DNA of 64,000 nt from Deinococcus deserti VCD115 (GTDB taxonomy: Bacteria; Deinococcota; Deinococci; Deinococcales; Deinococcaceae): NCBI RefSeq assembly GCF_000020685.1, contig NC_012526.1:78501-142500 (forward strand), in the 5' to 3' direction. The notes below the pieces were generated by a model that did not search any database, had not been told where the DNA came from, and saw nothing but the letters and a program-made list of their open reading frames with translations. Each line of letters starts with the position of its first letter. Position 1 is the first letter of the stretch. A program made the position numbers and the translations under genes. Shown piece by piece: positions 39,947 to 53,065 of this stretch.

Positions 39947-40447
39947 ATGGCCGACACGACCCTGATCCTCAGCGCTTTCCGCCGCAATGCCCGCGTCAAC
40001 ACGGTCCTCCTGTCAACCATGACCTCAGCGGACCTGGATATCAATGACAGCCGGGGCGGCTGGAGCGTGGGGCAGCACCTGGGGCATCTGGCAGGCTTCC
40101 GCGCAGGCTGGCTGTCGCACATCTCACCAGCCCATGCCTCCGGGTTACCGGAAGTGGTAGCTGGAACCGAAGAGAACTTCTGGCTCACGACGCGTGACGT
40201 CGCGCAGCTGGCCCACGCTCTGGACAAAGGAGACGAGGCTGCGCTGAACGCTGTCCAGGCTGCCCTGGATGAGGGACGTGGTTTTGAAGGTGTGTACACC
40301 TCGCACCCCACCGGTTTCCTGATGCATACGGTGGTGCACGACAGCCATCACCGGGGCCAGATCATGTCGCTGCTGCGTCAGGGTGGCCGTTCGCCAGAAG
40401 AGATGGACGCGCTCGACCGTCGGACCTGGGCCATCTGGCGCGAGTAG
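39947..40447 (+). CDS. DinB-like protein
   Basis: 166 residues: LSAFRRNARVNTVLLSTM, SVGQHLGHLAGFRAGWLSHI (ligand His in GHL), and HTVVHDSHHRGQIMSLLRQGG at the C-terminus with the paired His. CAGGAG precedes the ATG at 39947; the in-frame start at 39887 is less likely. It follows the other DinB-like gene by 236 bases but is not its close copy. Probably a metal-dependent thiol-transfer or related enzyme. Confidence 0.87.
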   Translation: MADTTLILSAFRRNARVNTVLLSTMTSADLDINDSRGGWSVGQHLGHLAGFRAGWLSHISPAHASGLPEVVAGTEENFWLTTRDVAQLAHALDKGDEAALNAVQAALDEGRGFEGVYTSHPTGFLMHTVVHDSHHRGQIMSLLRQGGRSPEEMDALDRRTWAIWRE

Positions 40448-40480
40448 GACTGACCCGACCTGTGCATGCCAGCATAGGGA

Positions 40481-40864
40481 ATGCCTCCATGTCTGACCCT
40501 GTCTCTGCTTCCGGCTGCTTTCGCCGTAGTCCGGCTGCCCATCAACGGACCATTGCCTGCACCCGGCGGGATTTTCTTCAACCTGACCCTGACGGCTGAA
40601 GAGTGCTCGGTGGTCTGCGAGGAACACCTCGTGCCGCAAGGAGCGCGGGCTCAGCACGGTTGGGTGGCCTTTAAGCTGCACGGACCTTTCGAATTCAGCC
40701 TGACCGGCATCCTGGTTTCGGTCCTGGAGCCGCTGCGTGACGCTGGTGTCGGGATCTTTGCGCTGAGCACCTTCGATACCGATTACGTGCTGGTGGCCCG
40801 GACTCAGCTTCGAGACACGCTAACAGCTCTGCGCGCCGCTGGGCATACGGTGCTGGAGGCGTAG
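40481..40864 (+). CDS. ACT-domain protein (ACT_7/CASTOR-like)
   Basis: 127 residues. CLTLSLLPAAFAVVRLP opens the protein, then FNLTLTAEECSVVCEE and, in the second half, FEFSLTGILVSVLEPLRDAGVGIFALSTFDTDYVLV, the tandem ACT pattern of small bacterial amino-acid-binding proteins related to CASTOR. Likely senses an amino acid; ligand unknown. The start is uncertain because no clear Shine-Dalgarno or -10 element lies at the usual distance. Confidence 0.8.
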   Translation: MPPCLTLSLLPAAFAVVRLPINGPLPAPGGIFFNLTLTAEECSVVCEEHLVPQGARAQHGWVAFKLHGPFEFSLTGILVSVLEPLRDAGVGIFALSTFDTDYVLVARTQLRDTLTALRAAGHTVLEA

Positions 40865-41065
40865 AACGTCTTGTGCGACCTCTGCCTCAGGTTGCTCTGA
40901 TGCATCTGCTCCGGTGAACACGCTGAGGCGACACCTGTAAGCTGCTATTGACCACATGCAGGTAGAGTCCTGCCGTGTGGACAGGCAGTCAATGTTTGTA
41001 GGGGCGCGAGATCCGGAAGCAACAGCAGCGGAACACCAAAGAGAACAAAGCCGCGCAGCATAAAC

Positions 41066-41088
41066 AAAAACCCCCGCCGGAGCGGGGG
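41066..41088 (-). terminator. Rho-independent terminator of ftsH
   Basis: Minus strand: CCCCCGC-TCCG-GCGGGGG followed by TTTTTG, 27 bases after the ftsH stop codon. Confidence 0.9.
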
Positions 41089-41114
41089 CAATTGCATTGT
41101 CTGGTACTGGGTCG

Positions 41115-42983
<1,869 letters not shown>

Positions 42984-43128
42984 GGGTAAGCCTCCGGGAG
43001 AAAGGGTGAAATAGGGCGAGCGGGACGCCACGCGCCCCGTGGACTTGAGTGTACCAAGCTCAAGATGTATGTGTGTCCCGCAGGTTACGGACCGGGTTCA
43101 CGAATCCCAAAGTTTCGTGCTGGCGCGC

Positions 43129-43134
43129 TATGCT
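43129..43134 (+). promoter_or_regulatory. Leaderless-type -10 element (TATGCT)
   Basis: TATGCT ends 8 nt before the ATG at 43143. Confidence 0.5.
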
Positions 43135-43142
43135 CGCCTACG

Positions 43143-44549
43143 ATGATCGACGTCGCCACCACCTGGCAACAGGCTTGCACGGCCCTCGCCGCAGGCGACT
43201 ATGATGCGGCTTTTGCCATTCTGGAAGCGGCCAGCCGCGAAGTTCGTCCGCCTGAACGTGCTCAGCTGGCGGTGTATCTGGCCAGTATTCATGCCCTGTA
43301 CGGAGACACGGCCACCGCCGAGACCCGCGCGGCGCTGCAACTGGCCCTGCACTACAACCCTGCCTTTCAGGCTGACCCGCTGTGGCAGGCCCTGAACGCT
43401 GAACTGGAGGCACGGACCCTTGAGGGGCAGGCGACGCCCCCTGAGCCTGCCGTACGCGAGGCTCCCGAGCCTCTGGCCCGTTTTCACGCGCTATGTGCGC
43501 TGGCGCTGGGCGGCGATCCGCAGGGAGCGCTGGATGTTCACGTCACCCCGCAGGAACTGCCAATACATCTGCGCTGGCGTCTGCGCAGCTGGCAGGCGGA
43601 TGCCCATGAGCAGCTGGGCCAGACTGCAGAGGCCGTGCACCTGTATGCCGAGGCTGCCCACCTGGCAAGTGGCCTGGACCGTGCAGTGATGCTCCAGGAG
43701 CAGGCTGCCCTGCTGCTGCAACAGGGCATGAGTGCCGAGGCGAAAGCAGCGTTGGACCAGGCCCGGCCGCTGTACACGCCCGGCACGCTGCCCGAGGACG
43801 AAGCCCTGAATCTGGCCACATGGCATTACCTGCGGGCTCAGGCCCTGCTGAATATGGGACAGCCTGACACCGCACACGACATGATCCGTGAGGCTGACCG
43901 CCTGGAGCGGCAGTACGGTGATCCCAGCTACGGCGTGGCGCTGGTACGCGGTCAGGTGCTGACCCATCTGGGACAGCCGGAGCAGGCCCTGGCGGCCTTC
44001 GAGCAGGCCCTGGCCCTGGCGACCGACGGGGACCGTCCCTATGCCAACCACGAGCTGGGTGTGGCGCTGCTTGACCTGGACCGTCCTGTGGAAGCCCGCG
44101 AAAAGCTGGAAGCAGCCCAGCAGGAGCCGGAGTACCCCTATGGCCCCGAGGTCCTGGCGGATCTGGCTGAATGCGACTACCGGCTGGGGCGCATGCATGA
44201 AGCCCAGCACCTCGCCGAGCAGGCTCTGGCACTGGGCGCCGTGGTTCCGGCCAGTCTGGTCCTGGGCAGCGTGGCCATGGACTATTACCACCTGGACGAG
44301 GCCCTGGATCACTACGAACGCGTGGTGCAGGAAGCCGCGCCCGAGAGCCGCGACTGGATTACGGCTCATCAGATGGCGGCCGATGTCATGGCCCAGCAGG
44401 GCTTCCCGAACCCCGCTGCCGCCTATGCACATGCCCAGCAGGCGCTGGCCCATACTCCCGAAAGCGATGACTGGTACGTGACCCTGCGTGACCACCTGAA
44501 GAAGGCCGAGGAACTGATGAGCCAGCAGGGTGGACGCATGCTGAACTGA
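43143..44549 (+). CDS. Tetratricopeptide-repeat protein
   Basis: 468 residues, nearly all antiparallel helix pairs. TPR-type units are visible throughout, for example [53 protein letters not shown] and [21 protein letters not shown]. No signal peptide, so cytoplasmic. It should be a scaffold or assembly factor; partners unknown. ATG 43143 fits the -10 box and the repeat start; the longer frame at 43065 overlaps the ftsH upstream region. Confidence 0.88.
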   Translation: MIDVATTWQQACTALAAGDYDAAFAILEAASREVRPPERAQLAVYLASIHALYGDTATAETRAALQLALHYNPAFQADPLWQALNAELEARTLEGQATPPEPAVREAPEPLARFHALCALALGGDPQGALDVHVTPQELPIHLRWRLRSWQADAHEQLGQTAEAVHLYAEAAHLASGLDRAVMLQEQAALLLQQGMSAEAKAALDQARPLYTPGTLPEDEALNLATWHYLRAQALLNMGQPDTAHDMIREADRLERQYGDPSYGVALVRGQVLTHLGQPEQALAAFEQALALATDGDRPYANHELGVALLDLDRPVEAREKLEAAQQEPEYPYGPEVLADLAECDYRLGRMHEAQHLAEQALALGAVVPASLVLGSVAMDYYHLDEALDHYERVVQEAAPESRDWITAHQMAADVMAQQGFPNPAAAYAHAQQALAHTPESDDWYVTLRDHLKKAEELMSQQGGRMLN

Positions 44550-44779
44550 AGGAAGCGCCCGGTCAACAATTCCCGCACTGCACCCTGACAGAAGGAAACA
44601 AGGTGTGGCTTTGTCAGCGCCATTATCTTCCACTGAACAGACGCAGAAGCCGCTAAAAAGATCCGGAGTGGACTGGATTCAGCGTTGCAGCTGAGAATGG
44701 GGGTGGGCCGCTCAGGTGTCGGTAGGGCGTCGAAGCAACGTTATGGCTGGTTTTCGTGCTTTCAACTCCGGAGGTTTAC

Positions 44780-45196
44780 ATGAGCCATGTGCTGCAATGC
44801 ACCCAGTGTCAGGCAAAAAACCGTGTCCAGGCCGTACCTGGCGGGGCGGTGCCAGTATGTGCCCGGTGTGGGGCAGCGCTGCCCTGGCTGCACGACGGCA
44901 CCGATGACAGTTTCGCCCAGGACATCCAGGCAGGCGTGCCGGTCCTGGTGGACTTCTGGGCGCCGTGGTGCGGTCCCTGCCGGGTGGTGGGTCCCATGCT
45001 TGAGCAGATTGCGCGCGAGCGCCCAGGACAGGTACGGATCGTCAAGGTCAATGTGGACGACAACCCCCAGACGCCCTCTCAGTTTCAGGTGCAGGGCATT
45101 CCTACCATGATTATTTTCAGGAATGGCCAGCCAGTGGACCGTGTGGTCGGCGCCGCCGGCAAAGCCGCTATCGAGGCGCGGCTGTTTCCGTCGTGA
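44780..45196 (+). CDS. trxC: Thioredoxin 2 with N-terminal zinc ribbon
   Basis: Reduces protein disulfides in the cytoplasm. 138 residues. An N-terminal ribbon of two CxxC pairs (Cys7/Cys10 and Cys27/Cys30) precedes a thioredoxin fold with the active site WCGPC (Cys64, Cys67) and the cis-Pro in GIPTMIIF. CGGAGG lies just before the ATG at 44780. The zinc ribbon marks the oxidative-stress-type thioredoxin 2. Confidence 0.93.
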   Translation: MSHVLQCTQCQAKNRVQAVPGGAVPVCARCGAALPWLHDGTDDSFAQDIQAGVPVLVDFWAPWCGPCRVVGPMLEQIARERPGQVRIVKVNVDDNPQTPSQFQVQGIPTMIIFRNGQPVDRVVGAAGKAAIEARLFPS

Positions 45197-45346
45197 ACTG
45201 AAAGCTCCTGCTTTCTCGCGGCGACGGAGGTTTATCGATCAGGTGCCCGTCCTGAAAGGGAAGAGCCTGAAGAACAACACTTATAGGCGGCCCGCGCTCG
45301 CGCCTTAGGAGGCTGCCAGTGTGGGCCGCTGAATTCTAAATCTCGA

Positions 45347-47809
<2,463 letters not shown>

Positions 47810-47815
47810 CCCGTC

Positions 47816-47821
47816 AGCATA
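47816..47821 (-). promoter_or_regulatory. Leaderless-type -10 element of glnS (TATGCT)
   Basis: On the minus strand TATGCT ends 6 nt before the glnS ATG at 47809. Confidence 0.6.
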
Positions 47822-47854
47822 TCGCCCTGCACGGATGAAGCGGCATGAAACAAC

Positions 47855-47884
47855 AAAAAGGCGCTCCCGGGACAGGGGAGCGCC
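47855..47884 (-). terminator. Rho-independent terminator
   Basis: Minus strand: GGCGCTCCC (47876-47884) pairs with GGGAGCGCC (47860-47868), then TTTTTG. It ends the transcript of the gene at 47900-48376 just before glnS. Confidence 0.9.
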
Positions 47885-47899
47885 GGGCGTAGCCGGGAT

Positions 47900-48376
47900 T
47901 CAGGCAGCGGGTTGCTCGCTCACGGCGGGTTCGCTGACCTCACCGCGCCGGGCCCGCGCCGGACGCTCGGTGGGCGCGTCGGTCGGCGTAGCGGCAGGAG
48001 CCGCGCCAATGCGGGTCAGGGTATCGGCAAAGGCGCGCAGGGCGTCGCTGCTTTCCAGGTCAGCCACAGCGCGGGCATTCAGGGCCCCCAGTTCTTCGCG
48101 GGTCACCGCGTATTCAGGCGCCTCATGGCCTTTGAGGCCCTGCAGCACGCTGTAGGCCGTCCGGGCCTCAATGGTCGCACCTTTGGCGGTGGTCAGCGCC
48201 GGCTGCGCACTCATCTCGGTCCCCACCAGGGTGATGTTGTCCGGGGAGATCAGGGTCACCCGGTCGCCCCGTTCCTCCATATGGGCCGCGAGTTGCAGCA
48301 GGCTGCGCAGATCGCGCATCCGGGTAAACAGGTCCAGGTGCGCAAGCATGGCGCCGGCTTTTTTCAGGGTATCCAT
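47900..48376 (-). CDS. Protein of unknown function
   Basis: 158 residues, soluble. The N-terminal 60 residues are helical (MLAHLDLFTRMRDLRSLLQLAAHMEERG) followed by short strands (DRVTLISPDNITLVGTEMS). The last 35 residues are Ala/Pro/Thr/Glu-rich and probably disordered (GAAPAATPTDAPTERPARA). No motif recognised. A TTGACA hexamer about 30 bases upstream and a strong terminator downstream make it a stand-alone transcription unit. Confidence 0.75.
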   Translation of the reverse strand: MDTLKKAGAMLAHLDLFTRMRDLRSLLQLAAHMEERGDRVTLISPDNITLVGTEMSAQPALTTAKGATIEARTAYSVLQGLKGHEAPEYAVTREELGALNARAVADLESSDALRAFADTLTRIGAAPAATPTDAPTERPARARRGEVSEPAVSEQPAA

Positions 48377-48386
48377 ATCCGCATTA

Positions 48387-48410
48387 TTATGTTTAAAGCA
48401 GAATTGTCAA
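48387..48410 (-). promoter_or_regulatory. Promoter of the unknown gene at 47900-48376
   Basis: Minus strand: TTGACA (48405-48410 in plus coordinates) followed after 14-17 bases by the AT-rich ACATAATAATG, in which the exact -10 register is ambiguous. Confidence 0.55.
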
Positions 48411-48429
48411 GAGGCATTCTTAAGATACG

Positions 48430-49599
48430 TCAGTTCCGCAGGCTGCTTCGGCCAGCCAGCGTCATCTTGACGTTCAGGGTCTGACTGCCCCGCAGCACCG
48501 TCAGCGTCACGGTATCTCCGGGTTGATAGGAGCGCACGGCGTACTGGAACTGGCTGAAGTTCACAATGCGTTTTCCGTTGACAGCCGTTACCACGTCACC
48601 CGCCAGCTTGCGACCCTGCGGGTCATAGCGCAACGCCTGCAGACCGGCCTGAGCTGCTGGACTCCCGGGTGTGACTCCCGTAAAGAACGCTCCTGGTGTG
48701 TCGCCCAGCCCCAGTTTCAGCAGTTCATTGGCTTCCTTGAAATCCTCGGCGCTGAGTTCGGTCAGCAGCATGAAGTTCCCACTCAGGCTGATGCCGATCA
48801 CCGGAGCCTCGCGCTTGACTCCACGTTGCAGGTCAGCCACCAGAGAATCGTTGGCAGTCACCGGCACGGCGTAACTGGTGATGTCCTGATTACGCCCCTG
48901 CACCGTAATGAAGCTCACGACCCCCGTGACCTCGCCCCGCGGATTGAGTACCGGACCTCCGCTGTCTCCGGGACGCAGCGGCGCGGTAAGTTCCAGGGTT
49001 CCGGCCGGAAAGTCGGCGCGCCCGGCGTCGGCGTCCAGGCCGATCAGGCGACCGGTTTTGGCCTGCAGGAAGGCGCCGGCGCCGTTGCCCACCGCCAGAG
49101 CGGTCTCTCCGATCTGCGGCCGCGCCGTGGCCAGCGGAAGGAACGGGGTCCCTTTCGGCACGTTGACGCGCAGCAGCGCCACATCACGCTGATCGTCAAA
49201 CCCCAGAACTTCCACCTTGTACCGCTTCCGGTCGACCGTCACAGCTGAAAGGTTCTTGGCGTCAAACACAACATGGTAGGCCGTCAGGGCAAGCCCGTCG
49301 TCGGAAATCAGGAACGCCGTTCCAACGCCGTCAGGATCGGTGCAGTCGTTGGGTGGGCAGTCCTCGATGCGCAGGGTGGCTGGACGTACCTTGGGAAACA
49401 GCGTCTGAAGCGTACTCAGTTCGCTGCTGTTCAGGGGCGCTGGAGCAGGCCTGGTTTGCCTGAACGCCGGCTGGGCCGGAGGCTCGGCACTTTGCGCGCT
49501 GGTGGCAGGAGCCGGGCCAAGAGTGAGAAGCAGAGTGAGAATCAGGACAGGCCGGGTCAGCCGAAAGGCCACCGGTGCGCCAGGCGCTGATGGGTGCAT
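48430..49599 (-). CDS. Exported trypsin-like (HtrA/DegP-type) serine protease with PDZ domain
   Basis: 389 residues. A signal peptide ([25 protein letters not shown]) is followed by the protease domain with the triad His109 (TAYHVVF), Asp139 (RDVALLRV) and Ser213 ([10 protein letters not shown]), and by one C-terminal PDZ domain (about residues 270-389). Two Cys in DCPPNDCTD may form an extracytoplasmic disulfide. Likely degrades or refolds envelope proteins. A GACAAT box lies 5 nt before the ATG; no good Shine-Dalgarno. Confidence 0.9.
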   Translation of the reverse strand: MHPSAPGAPVAFRLTRPVLILTLLLTLGPAPATSAQSAEPPAQPAFRQTRPAPAPLNSSELSTLQTLFPKVRPATLRIEDCPPNDCTDPDGVGTAFLISDDGLALTAYHVVFDAKNLSAVTVDRKRYKVEVLGFDDQRDVALLRVNVPKGTPFLPLATARPQIGETALAVGNGAGAFLQAKTGRLIGLDADAGRADFPAGTLELTAPLRPGDSGGPVLNPRGEVTGVVSFITVQGRNQDITSYAVPVTANDSLVADLQRGVKREAPVIGISLSGNFMLLTELSAEDFKEANELLKLGLGDTPGAFFTGVTPGSPAAQAGLQALRYDPQGRKLAGDVVTAVNGKRIVNFSQFQYAVRSYQPGDTVTLTVLRGSQTLNVKMTLAGRSSLRN

Positions 49600-49668
49600 G
49601 CCTCATTGTCCCGATGAGCCAGAAGATCTCTGTAACGAACGTTCTGATCGTGTACTGAGCGTCCCGGA

Positions 49669-50088
49669 TTACCCTTTGGGACTGGAAACCTCCGGCGCAT
49701 GGGAACCCTGCAGTTCTGCCAGGATTCCAGGATCAGGAGCCAAGGATTCCTCCAGGCTCCGCGTGTCGGGACCATGGAGTCCCAGCCATTTTTCAATAAG
49801 GCCACCCAGCCGGCTCAGGATTCTTGGACCACTCCACCCGGTGACACAGGCAAAGGCCAGCAGCAGCGCTGGGTCTGGCGCCGGAGAAACGGCCGCGCTG
49901 AGCAAGGCGCTGACGCTCAGGGCCGCGATGCCCGCAGCAGTGGCCTGAGCCAGGGCGAGGCGCAGGGGCGGGGCTTTGGGACGCGCAAGCTGACGGGTGA
50001 GCTGAGTCAGACTGCCTGCCAGAAAGGTTGCAGCCAGAAGGGGCGCCAGGGCAATCAGAGCGGAGGCAAAGGATACGGAAGAGGACAT
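49669..50088 (-). CDS. Small membrane protein, unknown function
   Basis: 139 residues with two or three membrane helices (FASALIALAPLLAATFLAGSL; AAGIAALSVSALLSAA; PALLLAFACVTGW) and a polar C-terminal tail. ATG 50088 is chosen because AGGAGG lies 7 bases upstream. It is divergent from the S24 regulator, with 143 bases between the starts and an operator-like palindrome in between, so it may be a regulatory target. Confidence 0.75.
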   Translation of the reverse strand: MSSSVSFASALIALAPLLAATFLAGSLTQLTRQLARPKAPPLRLALAQATAAGIAALSVSALLSAAVSPAPDPALLLAFACVTGWSGPRILSRLGGLIEKWLGLHGPDTRSLEESLAPDPGILAELQGSHAPEVSSPKG

Positions 50089-50161
50089 GGCCAACCTCCT
50101 GAGACCGTACAGGACGGCAAAAGAATCGACTCTGTTGTGAACGTAACTGGCCTCTACTTTA

Positions 50162-50177
50162 TATGTCTACAGACATA
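50162..50177. promoter_or_regulatory. Operator-like palindrome between a membrane gene and the S24 regulator
   Basis: TATGTCTACAGACATA has 7-bp complementary arms around AC. The outer TATGT...ACATA half-sites equal those of the 17-bp deinococcal radiation/desiccation response motif, but the spacer here is 6 bases instead of 5. Confidence 0.55.
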
Positions 50178-50219
50178 AATTCAAGCAGGCTGAATTCCAA
50201 TCTTTGGACTCAGGATGTC

Positions 50220-50225
50220 TACACT
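50220..50225 (+). promoter_or_regulatory. Leaderless-type -10 element (TACACT)
   Basis: TACACT ends 6 nt before the ATG at 50232 and makes the upstream in-frame start at 50163 unlikely. Confidence 0.6.
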
Positions 50226-50231
50226 GGCTCT

Positions 50232-50954
50232 ATGTCCCCTGAGTCCGGTGCTGTGTCTCCTGATGAGCTGTCCAGCGCTGTAGCCGACTGGTTGCGCGAA
50301 CGCAGGGCGGCTCTGGGTCTGCAGCAGGCAGACATCAGCGCCCGTACAGCCAGTCTCAGCGGAGAGACCGGCCGGGTGACACAGCCGTACCTCAGCCGCC
50401 TGGAGAGAGGGACACGGCTGCTGTCGTCACTGACGCCCGCGCGTCAGGACGCGCTGCGCCGAGCCCTGGAGCTTACAGCCAGCGAATGGATTGCCCGGAC
50501 CGGGCTGCCCCTGCTGACTCCTGTGCCAGGCGAGGACGTTCTGGGAACCCTGGAACTCGTGCGCGTTCCGGTCCGGGCTCTGGCCACCGCCGGACTGCCC
50601 CTCACCGAGGACTTCGAAAGTATCATCGACCACGAGCTCGTGCCGCTGCGCGACCACCGACCCGGCATGCTGGTGCTGGAAGTGCAGGGTGATTCCATGA
50701 CCACCGACGGCGGCGCAGGCGGCATCCGGTCAGGAGACCGCATCTATGTGGACGCTGGAGACCTTGATCTGCGCGAGGGCCGCGTCTATGTGCTGCACGT
50801 CCCCGGGCTGGGGCTGACCGTCAAACGGCTGCGCCGATACGGCCGGGAGCTGTGGCTGACCAGCGACAACCCGGATCATCCCCCGGTGCGGCCCGAGGAA
50901 GCCACCACAGTGGGCCGGGTGTACTACCACCAGCCACGCGGCCATCGCCTCTAG
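50232..50954 (+). CDS. XRE-type repressor with LexA-like S24 self-cleavage domain
   Basis: 240 residues. N-terminal XRE helix-turn-helix (about 13-92; [18 protein letters not shown], then [10 protein letters not shown]) with an unusual Gly/Thr insertion between helices. The C-terminal S24 domain has an Ala120-Gly121 bond in [13 protein letters not shown], Ser155 in GDSM and Lys198 in LTVKRLRR. The Ala-Gly to Ser distance (35 residues) equals that of E. coli LexA, so damage-induced autocleavage is plausible. No phage genes are nearby. It probably controls itself and the divergent membrane gene. Confidence 0.88.
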   Translation: MSPESGAVSPDELSSAVADWLRERRAALGLQQADISARTASLSGETGRVTQPYLSRLERGTRLLSSLTPARQDALRRALELTASEWIARTGLPLLTPVPGEDVLGTLELVRVPVRALATAGLPLTEDFESIIDHELVPLRDHRPGMLVLEVQGDSMTTDGGAGGIRSGDRIYVDAGDLDLREGRVYVLHVPGLGLTVKRLRRYGRELWLTSDNPDHPPVRPEEATTVGRVYYHQPRGHRL

Positions 50955-50985
50955 GCCCGTAAGCGCCCGGTATAACAGAAGCAAG

Positions 50986-51435
50986 ATGAGTGAGCCGCTG
51001 ACCACCGTGTTTGTCTACGGAACCCTGATGCCTGGCGAGCGCAATGCTCATGTGGCCGCGCGGGGCGGGCCCTTTGTGGCCCGCCCGGCTGCGCTGCCCG
51101 GATATCGCCTGCTGCACCTTGACCCGGAGGCCTATCCCGCGCTGCAGCCGGGAGAGCCCGGCGAACAGGTCGCGGGTTACGCCCTGACCTACGAACCGGA
51201 TGCCTGGGCAGCAGCCCTGCCTTTTCTGGACGCTCTGGAAGGCCTCGATGAGGAGCCGCCGCTCTACACACGCGAGCGGGTGCAGCTCCGGCTGCAGGGC
51301 GGCCAGACGCAGCCGGCCTGGGTCTACGTCTATGCCCGCACCGAGCGCCTCCAGGGTCCAGGCGTAACTCATCTGCCGGAGGGCCGCTGGACGGTGCTGG
51401 ACAAACGTACGCGGCCTCATCCCGATCACCGATAA
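50986..51435 (+). CDS. Gamma-glutamylcyclotransferase-family protein
   Basis: 149 residues with the family signature [13 protein letters not shown] at the N-terminus, the central [15 protein letters not shown], and the catalytic-type Glu in [11 protein letters not shown]. Small members act as gamma-glutamyl-amine cyclotransferases or on glutathione-like peptides; the substrate here is unknown. TATAAC lies 10 nt before the ATG. Convergent with rpsO; a perfect palindrome separates them. Confidence 0.87.
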   Translation: MSEPLTTVFVYGTLMPGERNAHVAARGGPFVARPAALPGYRLLHLDPEAYPALQPGEPGEQVAGYALTYEPDAWAAALPFLDALEGLDEEPPLYTRERVQLRLQGGQTQPAWVYVYARTERLQGPGVTHLPEGRWTVLDKRTRPHPDHR

Positions 51436-51444
51436 CAAACAAAA

Positions 51445-51468
51445 CCGCCGCCCGGTACCGGGCGGCGG
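51445..51468. terminator. 24-bp perfect palindromic terminator
   Basis: Two exactly complementary 12-base arms (51445-51456 and 51457-51468). On the minus strand TTTTGTTTGTT follows, so it terminates rpsO; it also lies 10 bases after the cyclotransferase stop on the plus strand. Confidence 0.88.
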
Positions 51469-51483
51469 AAGGGTTGCCGGAGT

Positions 51484-51759
51484 TCAGCGAACGATGCGCT
51501 GGCCGCGGCGGATCTTGAGCTGATCGGTCAGAGCAATGTACTCGTCGTAGTTCTTGCGCTCGAGGTACTTGAGCAGACGGCGACGCTGGCCGTTCAGAAG
51601 CTGCAGGCCCCGCTGACCGTGCTTGTCCTTCTTGTTGGCGGTCAGGTGAACCGACAGGTTGTTGATGCGCTCGGTCAGCAGTGCGATCTGAACTGCGGTG
51701 CTGCCGGTATCGTTGGCGCTCTTGGCGTGGGCCTGGATGGTCTGTTGTTTGTCGATCAT
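51484..51759 (-). CDS. rpsO: 30S ribosomal protein S15
   Basis: Primary 16S rRNA-binding protein of the platform. 91 residues, near the usual 89. Core: [23 protein letters not shown], then [27 protein letters not shown], the S15 signature. ATG 51759 (MIDKQQTI) is preceded by AGAGGT; the longer frame (51843) spans the leader. The roughly 70-nt leader could carry S15 autoregulation, but no definite pseudoknot was seen. Confidence 0.97.
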   Translation of the reverse strand: MIDKQQTIQAHAKSANDTGSTAVQIALLTERINNLSVHLTANKKDKHGQRGLQLLNGQRRRLLKYLERKNYDEYIALTDQLKIRRGQRIVR

Positions 51760-51838
51760 GGAAAAACCTCTGGTGTTATGAAGTCCCGCGCGCAGCAGCC
51801 GGGCAAACAAGGGCCCACCGCTCGCGGCGGCAAACGTG

Positions 51839-51866
51839 AGCATACCACGCGGAAGACTGGAATCAA
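51839..51866 (-). promoter_or_regulatory. Promoter of rpsO
   Basis: Minus strand: TTGATT (51861-51866), 16 bases, TATGCT (51839-51844), giving a leader of about 70 nt. Confidence 0.7.
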
Positions 51867-51889
51867 GAGGCGCGAAGTAGCCGTCTGCC

Positions 51890-51918
51890 TTGACAAGGAC
51901 AAAGGTGACCCCTAGTAT
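51890..51918 (+). promoter_or_regulatory. Promoter of tRNA-Leu
   Basis: TTGACA (51890-51895), 17 bases, TAGTAT (51913-51918), about 25 bases before the tRNA. The rpsO promoter lies back-to-back with it. Confidence 0.8.
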
Positions 51919-51941
51919 TGCTTTCGCCTCTCAGACAAGTG

Positions 51942-52025
<84 letters not shown>

Positions 52026-52029
52026 GACA

Positions 52030-52061
52030 AATGCCGGACGTCCTAGTGACGCCGGCATTTT
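52030..52061 (+). terminator. Terminator after tRNA-Leu
   Basis: AATGCCGG plus CGTC pairs with GACG plus CCGGCATT (52030-52059) with one bulged A at 52038, followed by TTTT. Confidence 0.8.
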
Positions 52062-52079
52062 CCATTGTGTGTCCTGAGG

Positions 52080-52107
52080 CTGTCATAGGCAGCGCATGTG
52101 CTATCTT
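52080..52107 (+). promoter_or_regulatory. Promoter of the SRP RNA gene
   Basis: CTGTCA (52080-52085), 16 bases, TATCTT (52102-52107); transcription would start about 7 bases later, at the RNA 5' end. Confidence 0.6.
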
Positions 52108-52114
52108 CTGCAAC

Positions 52115-52222
<108 letters not shown>

Positions 52223-52245
52223 GTTGCCTGCATCGGCTGTAGAGC

Positions 52246-52437
52246 TTATCGGGTCAGGCGCTGCAGTTCAGACTGTGAGGCCAGCCGCCGGGCCTCGCGC
52301 ACCTCGCGCTCGCTCCATAAATAACCGTCGGGACCAGCCCGTTCGCCAAGGTGATGCCACAAGGCAGGAAGGAATTTGGGGTCCCTGGCGAAGGCAGCCG
52401 GCCATCTCGGAACAGTCATGAAGAGCTGAGGGGTCAT
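52246..52437 (-). CDS. Possible small protein (63 residues)
   Basis: MTPQLFMTVPRWPAAFARDP starts a basic, helix-prone peptide ending LASQSELQRLTR. Protein-like composition (WHHLGERAGPDGYLWSEREVREA) supports a real gene. The start is uncertain: AAGGAG lies 15 nt before the ATG at 52437, closer to an in-frame GTG at 52443-52447 region or to the GTG at 52458. It faces the SRP RNA gene. No family recognised. Confidence 0.5.
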   Translation of the reverse strand: MTPQLFMTVPRWPAAFARDPKFLPALWHHLGERAGPDGYLWSEREVREARRLASQSELQRLTR

Positions 52438-52647
52438 GCCGACACTGTGCTCCTTCACTGTGCGCCTGCTATATCACCGGGACATCTGGCAGGCGTCAGC
52501 GGCGGGTCAGGCTTGGTATTCGTTCCTGGTTTTAACTCAGAAAAAATCAGGATGGACAGGAACAACTTTTCTGGACAGTTCCTCAGAGGACACTGCTGCG
52601 TTCCAGTAGACAGCCTTCCTGGCAAGGGGCACTTTCGGGAGGGCTGG

Positions 52648-53028
52648 TCAGATGGTCTTGGGTTGCAGTACCAGGGCCTGCACTTCCCTGACCACAGCCA
52701 GCTCGCGCAGCTGTTCGGCGTCAAGGTCACCGGCTTTGGCCAGCGTTTCTGCCTTCTTGCGGTCTACGGTCGCAACTTCCAGTGCTGCTGCGTCTCCAAA
52801 GGCTTCGCGGAAGCGGTCCATGGGATATTCCACGCGGCGCGAAACCTTGAGGGTGGCCCGGTACAACTCGGTCTCGGCCTGGGCTCCCGACAGGAGGGCA
52901 GCCTTGATCTGGGCCGCCAGTTCGTCGCGCTCGGCTTCCAGACCCAGCAACGTGTCTCGCAGCATGGCGTAGCGTTCCAGCAGCGCCGGAAGGTCCAGGG
53001 TCTGGTGATCTGATCCGGCATTCGTCAT
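52648..53028 (-). CDS. Coiled-coil protein of unknown function
   Basis: 126 residues. A helical coil ([34 protein letters not shown]) is followed by [27 protein letters not shown] and a C-terminal [29 protein letters not shown]. The layout resembles small phage-like or nucleoid-associated proteins, but no family is recognised. ATG 53028 has TATCCT 7 nt upstream; the much longer frame (53184) runs through the neighbouring carbonic anhydrase gene and is an artefact. Confidence 0.75.
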   Translation of the reverse strand: MTNAGSDHQTLDLPALLERYAMLRDTLLGLEAERDELAAQIKAALLSGAQAETELYRATLKVSRRVEYPMDRFREAFGDAAALEVATVDRKKAETLAKAGDLDAEQLRELAVVREVQALVLQPKTI

Positions 53029-53035
53029 AACAGAC

Positions 53036-53041
53036 AGGATA
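53036..53041 (-). promoter_or_regulatory. Leaderless-type -10 element (TATCCT)
   Basis: On the minus strand TATCCT ends 7 nt before the ATG at 53028. Confidence 0.6.
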
Positions 53042-53052
53042 CGGGCGTCCGC

Positions 53053-53058
53053 TAACAT
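53053..53058 (+). promoter_or_regulatory. Leaderless-type -10 element (TAACAT)
   Basis: TAACAT ends 7 nt before the GTG at 53066, supporting GTG over the in-frame start at 53057 that lies inside the box. Confidence 0.55.
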
Positions 53059-53065
53059 GCTGCAC

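Noticed and set aside
50163..50231. Longer N-terminus for the S24 regulator
   Set aside because: It would include the operator-like palindrome and the -10 box; homology to XRE proteins starts later.
50232..50954. Prophage inferred from the S24 repressor
   Set aside because: No integrase, structural, lysis or attachment-site features nearby; neighbours are housekeeping genes.
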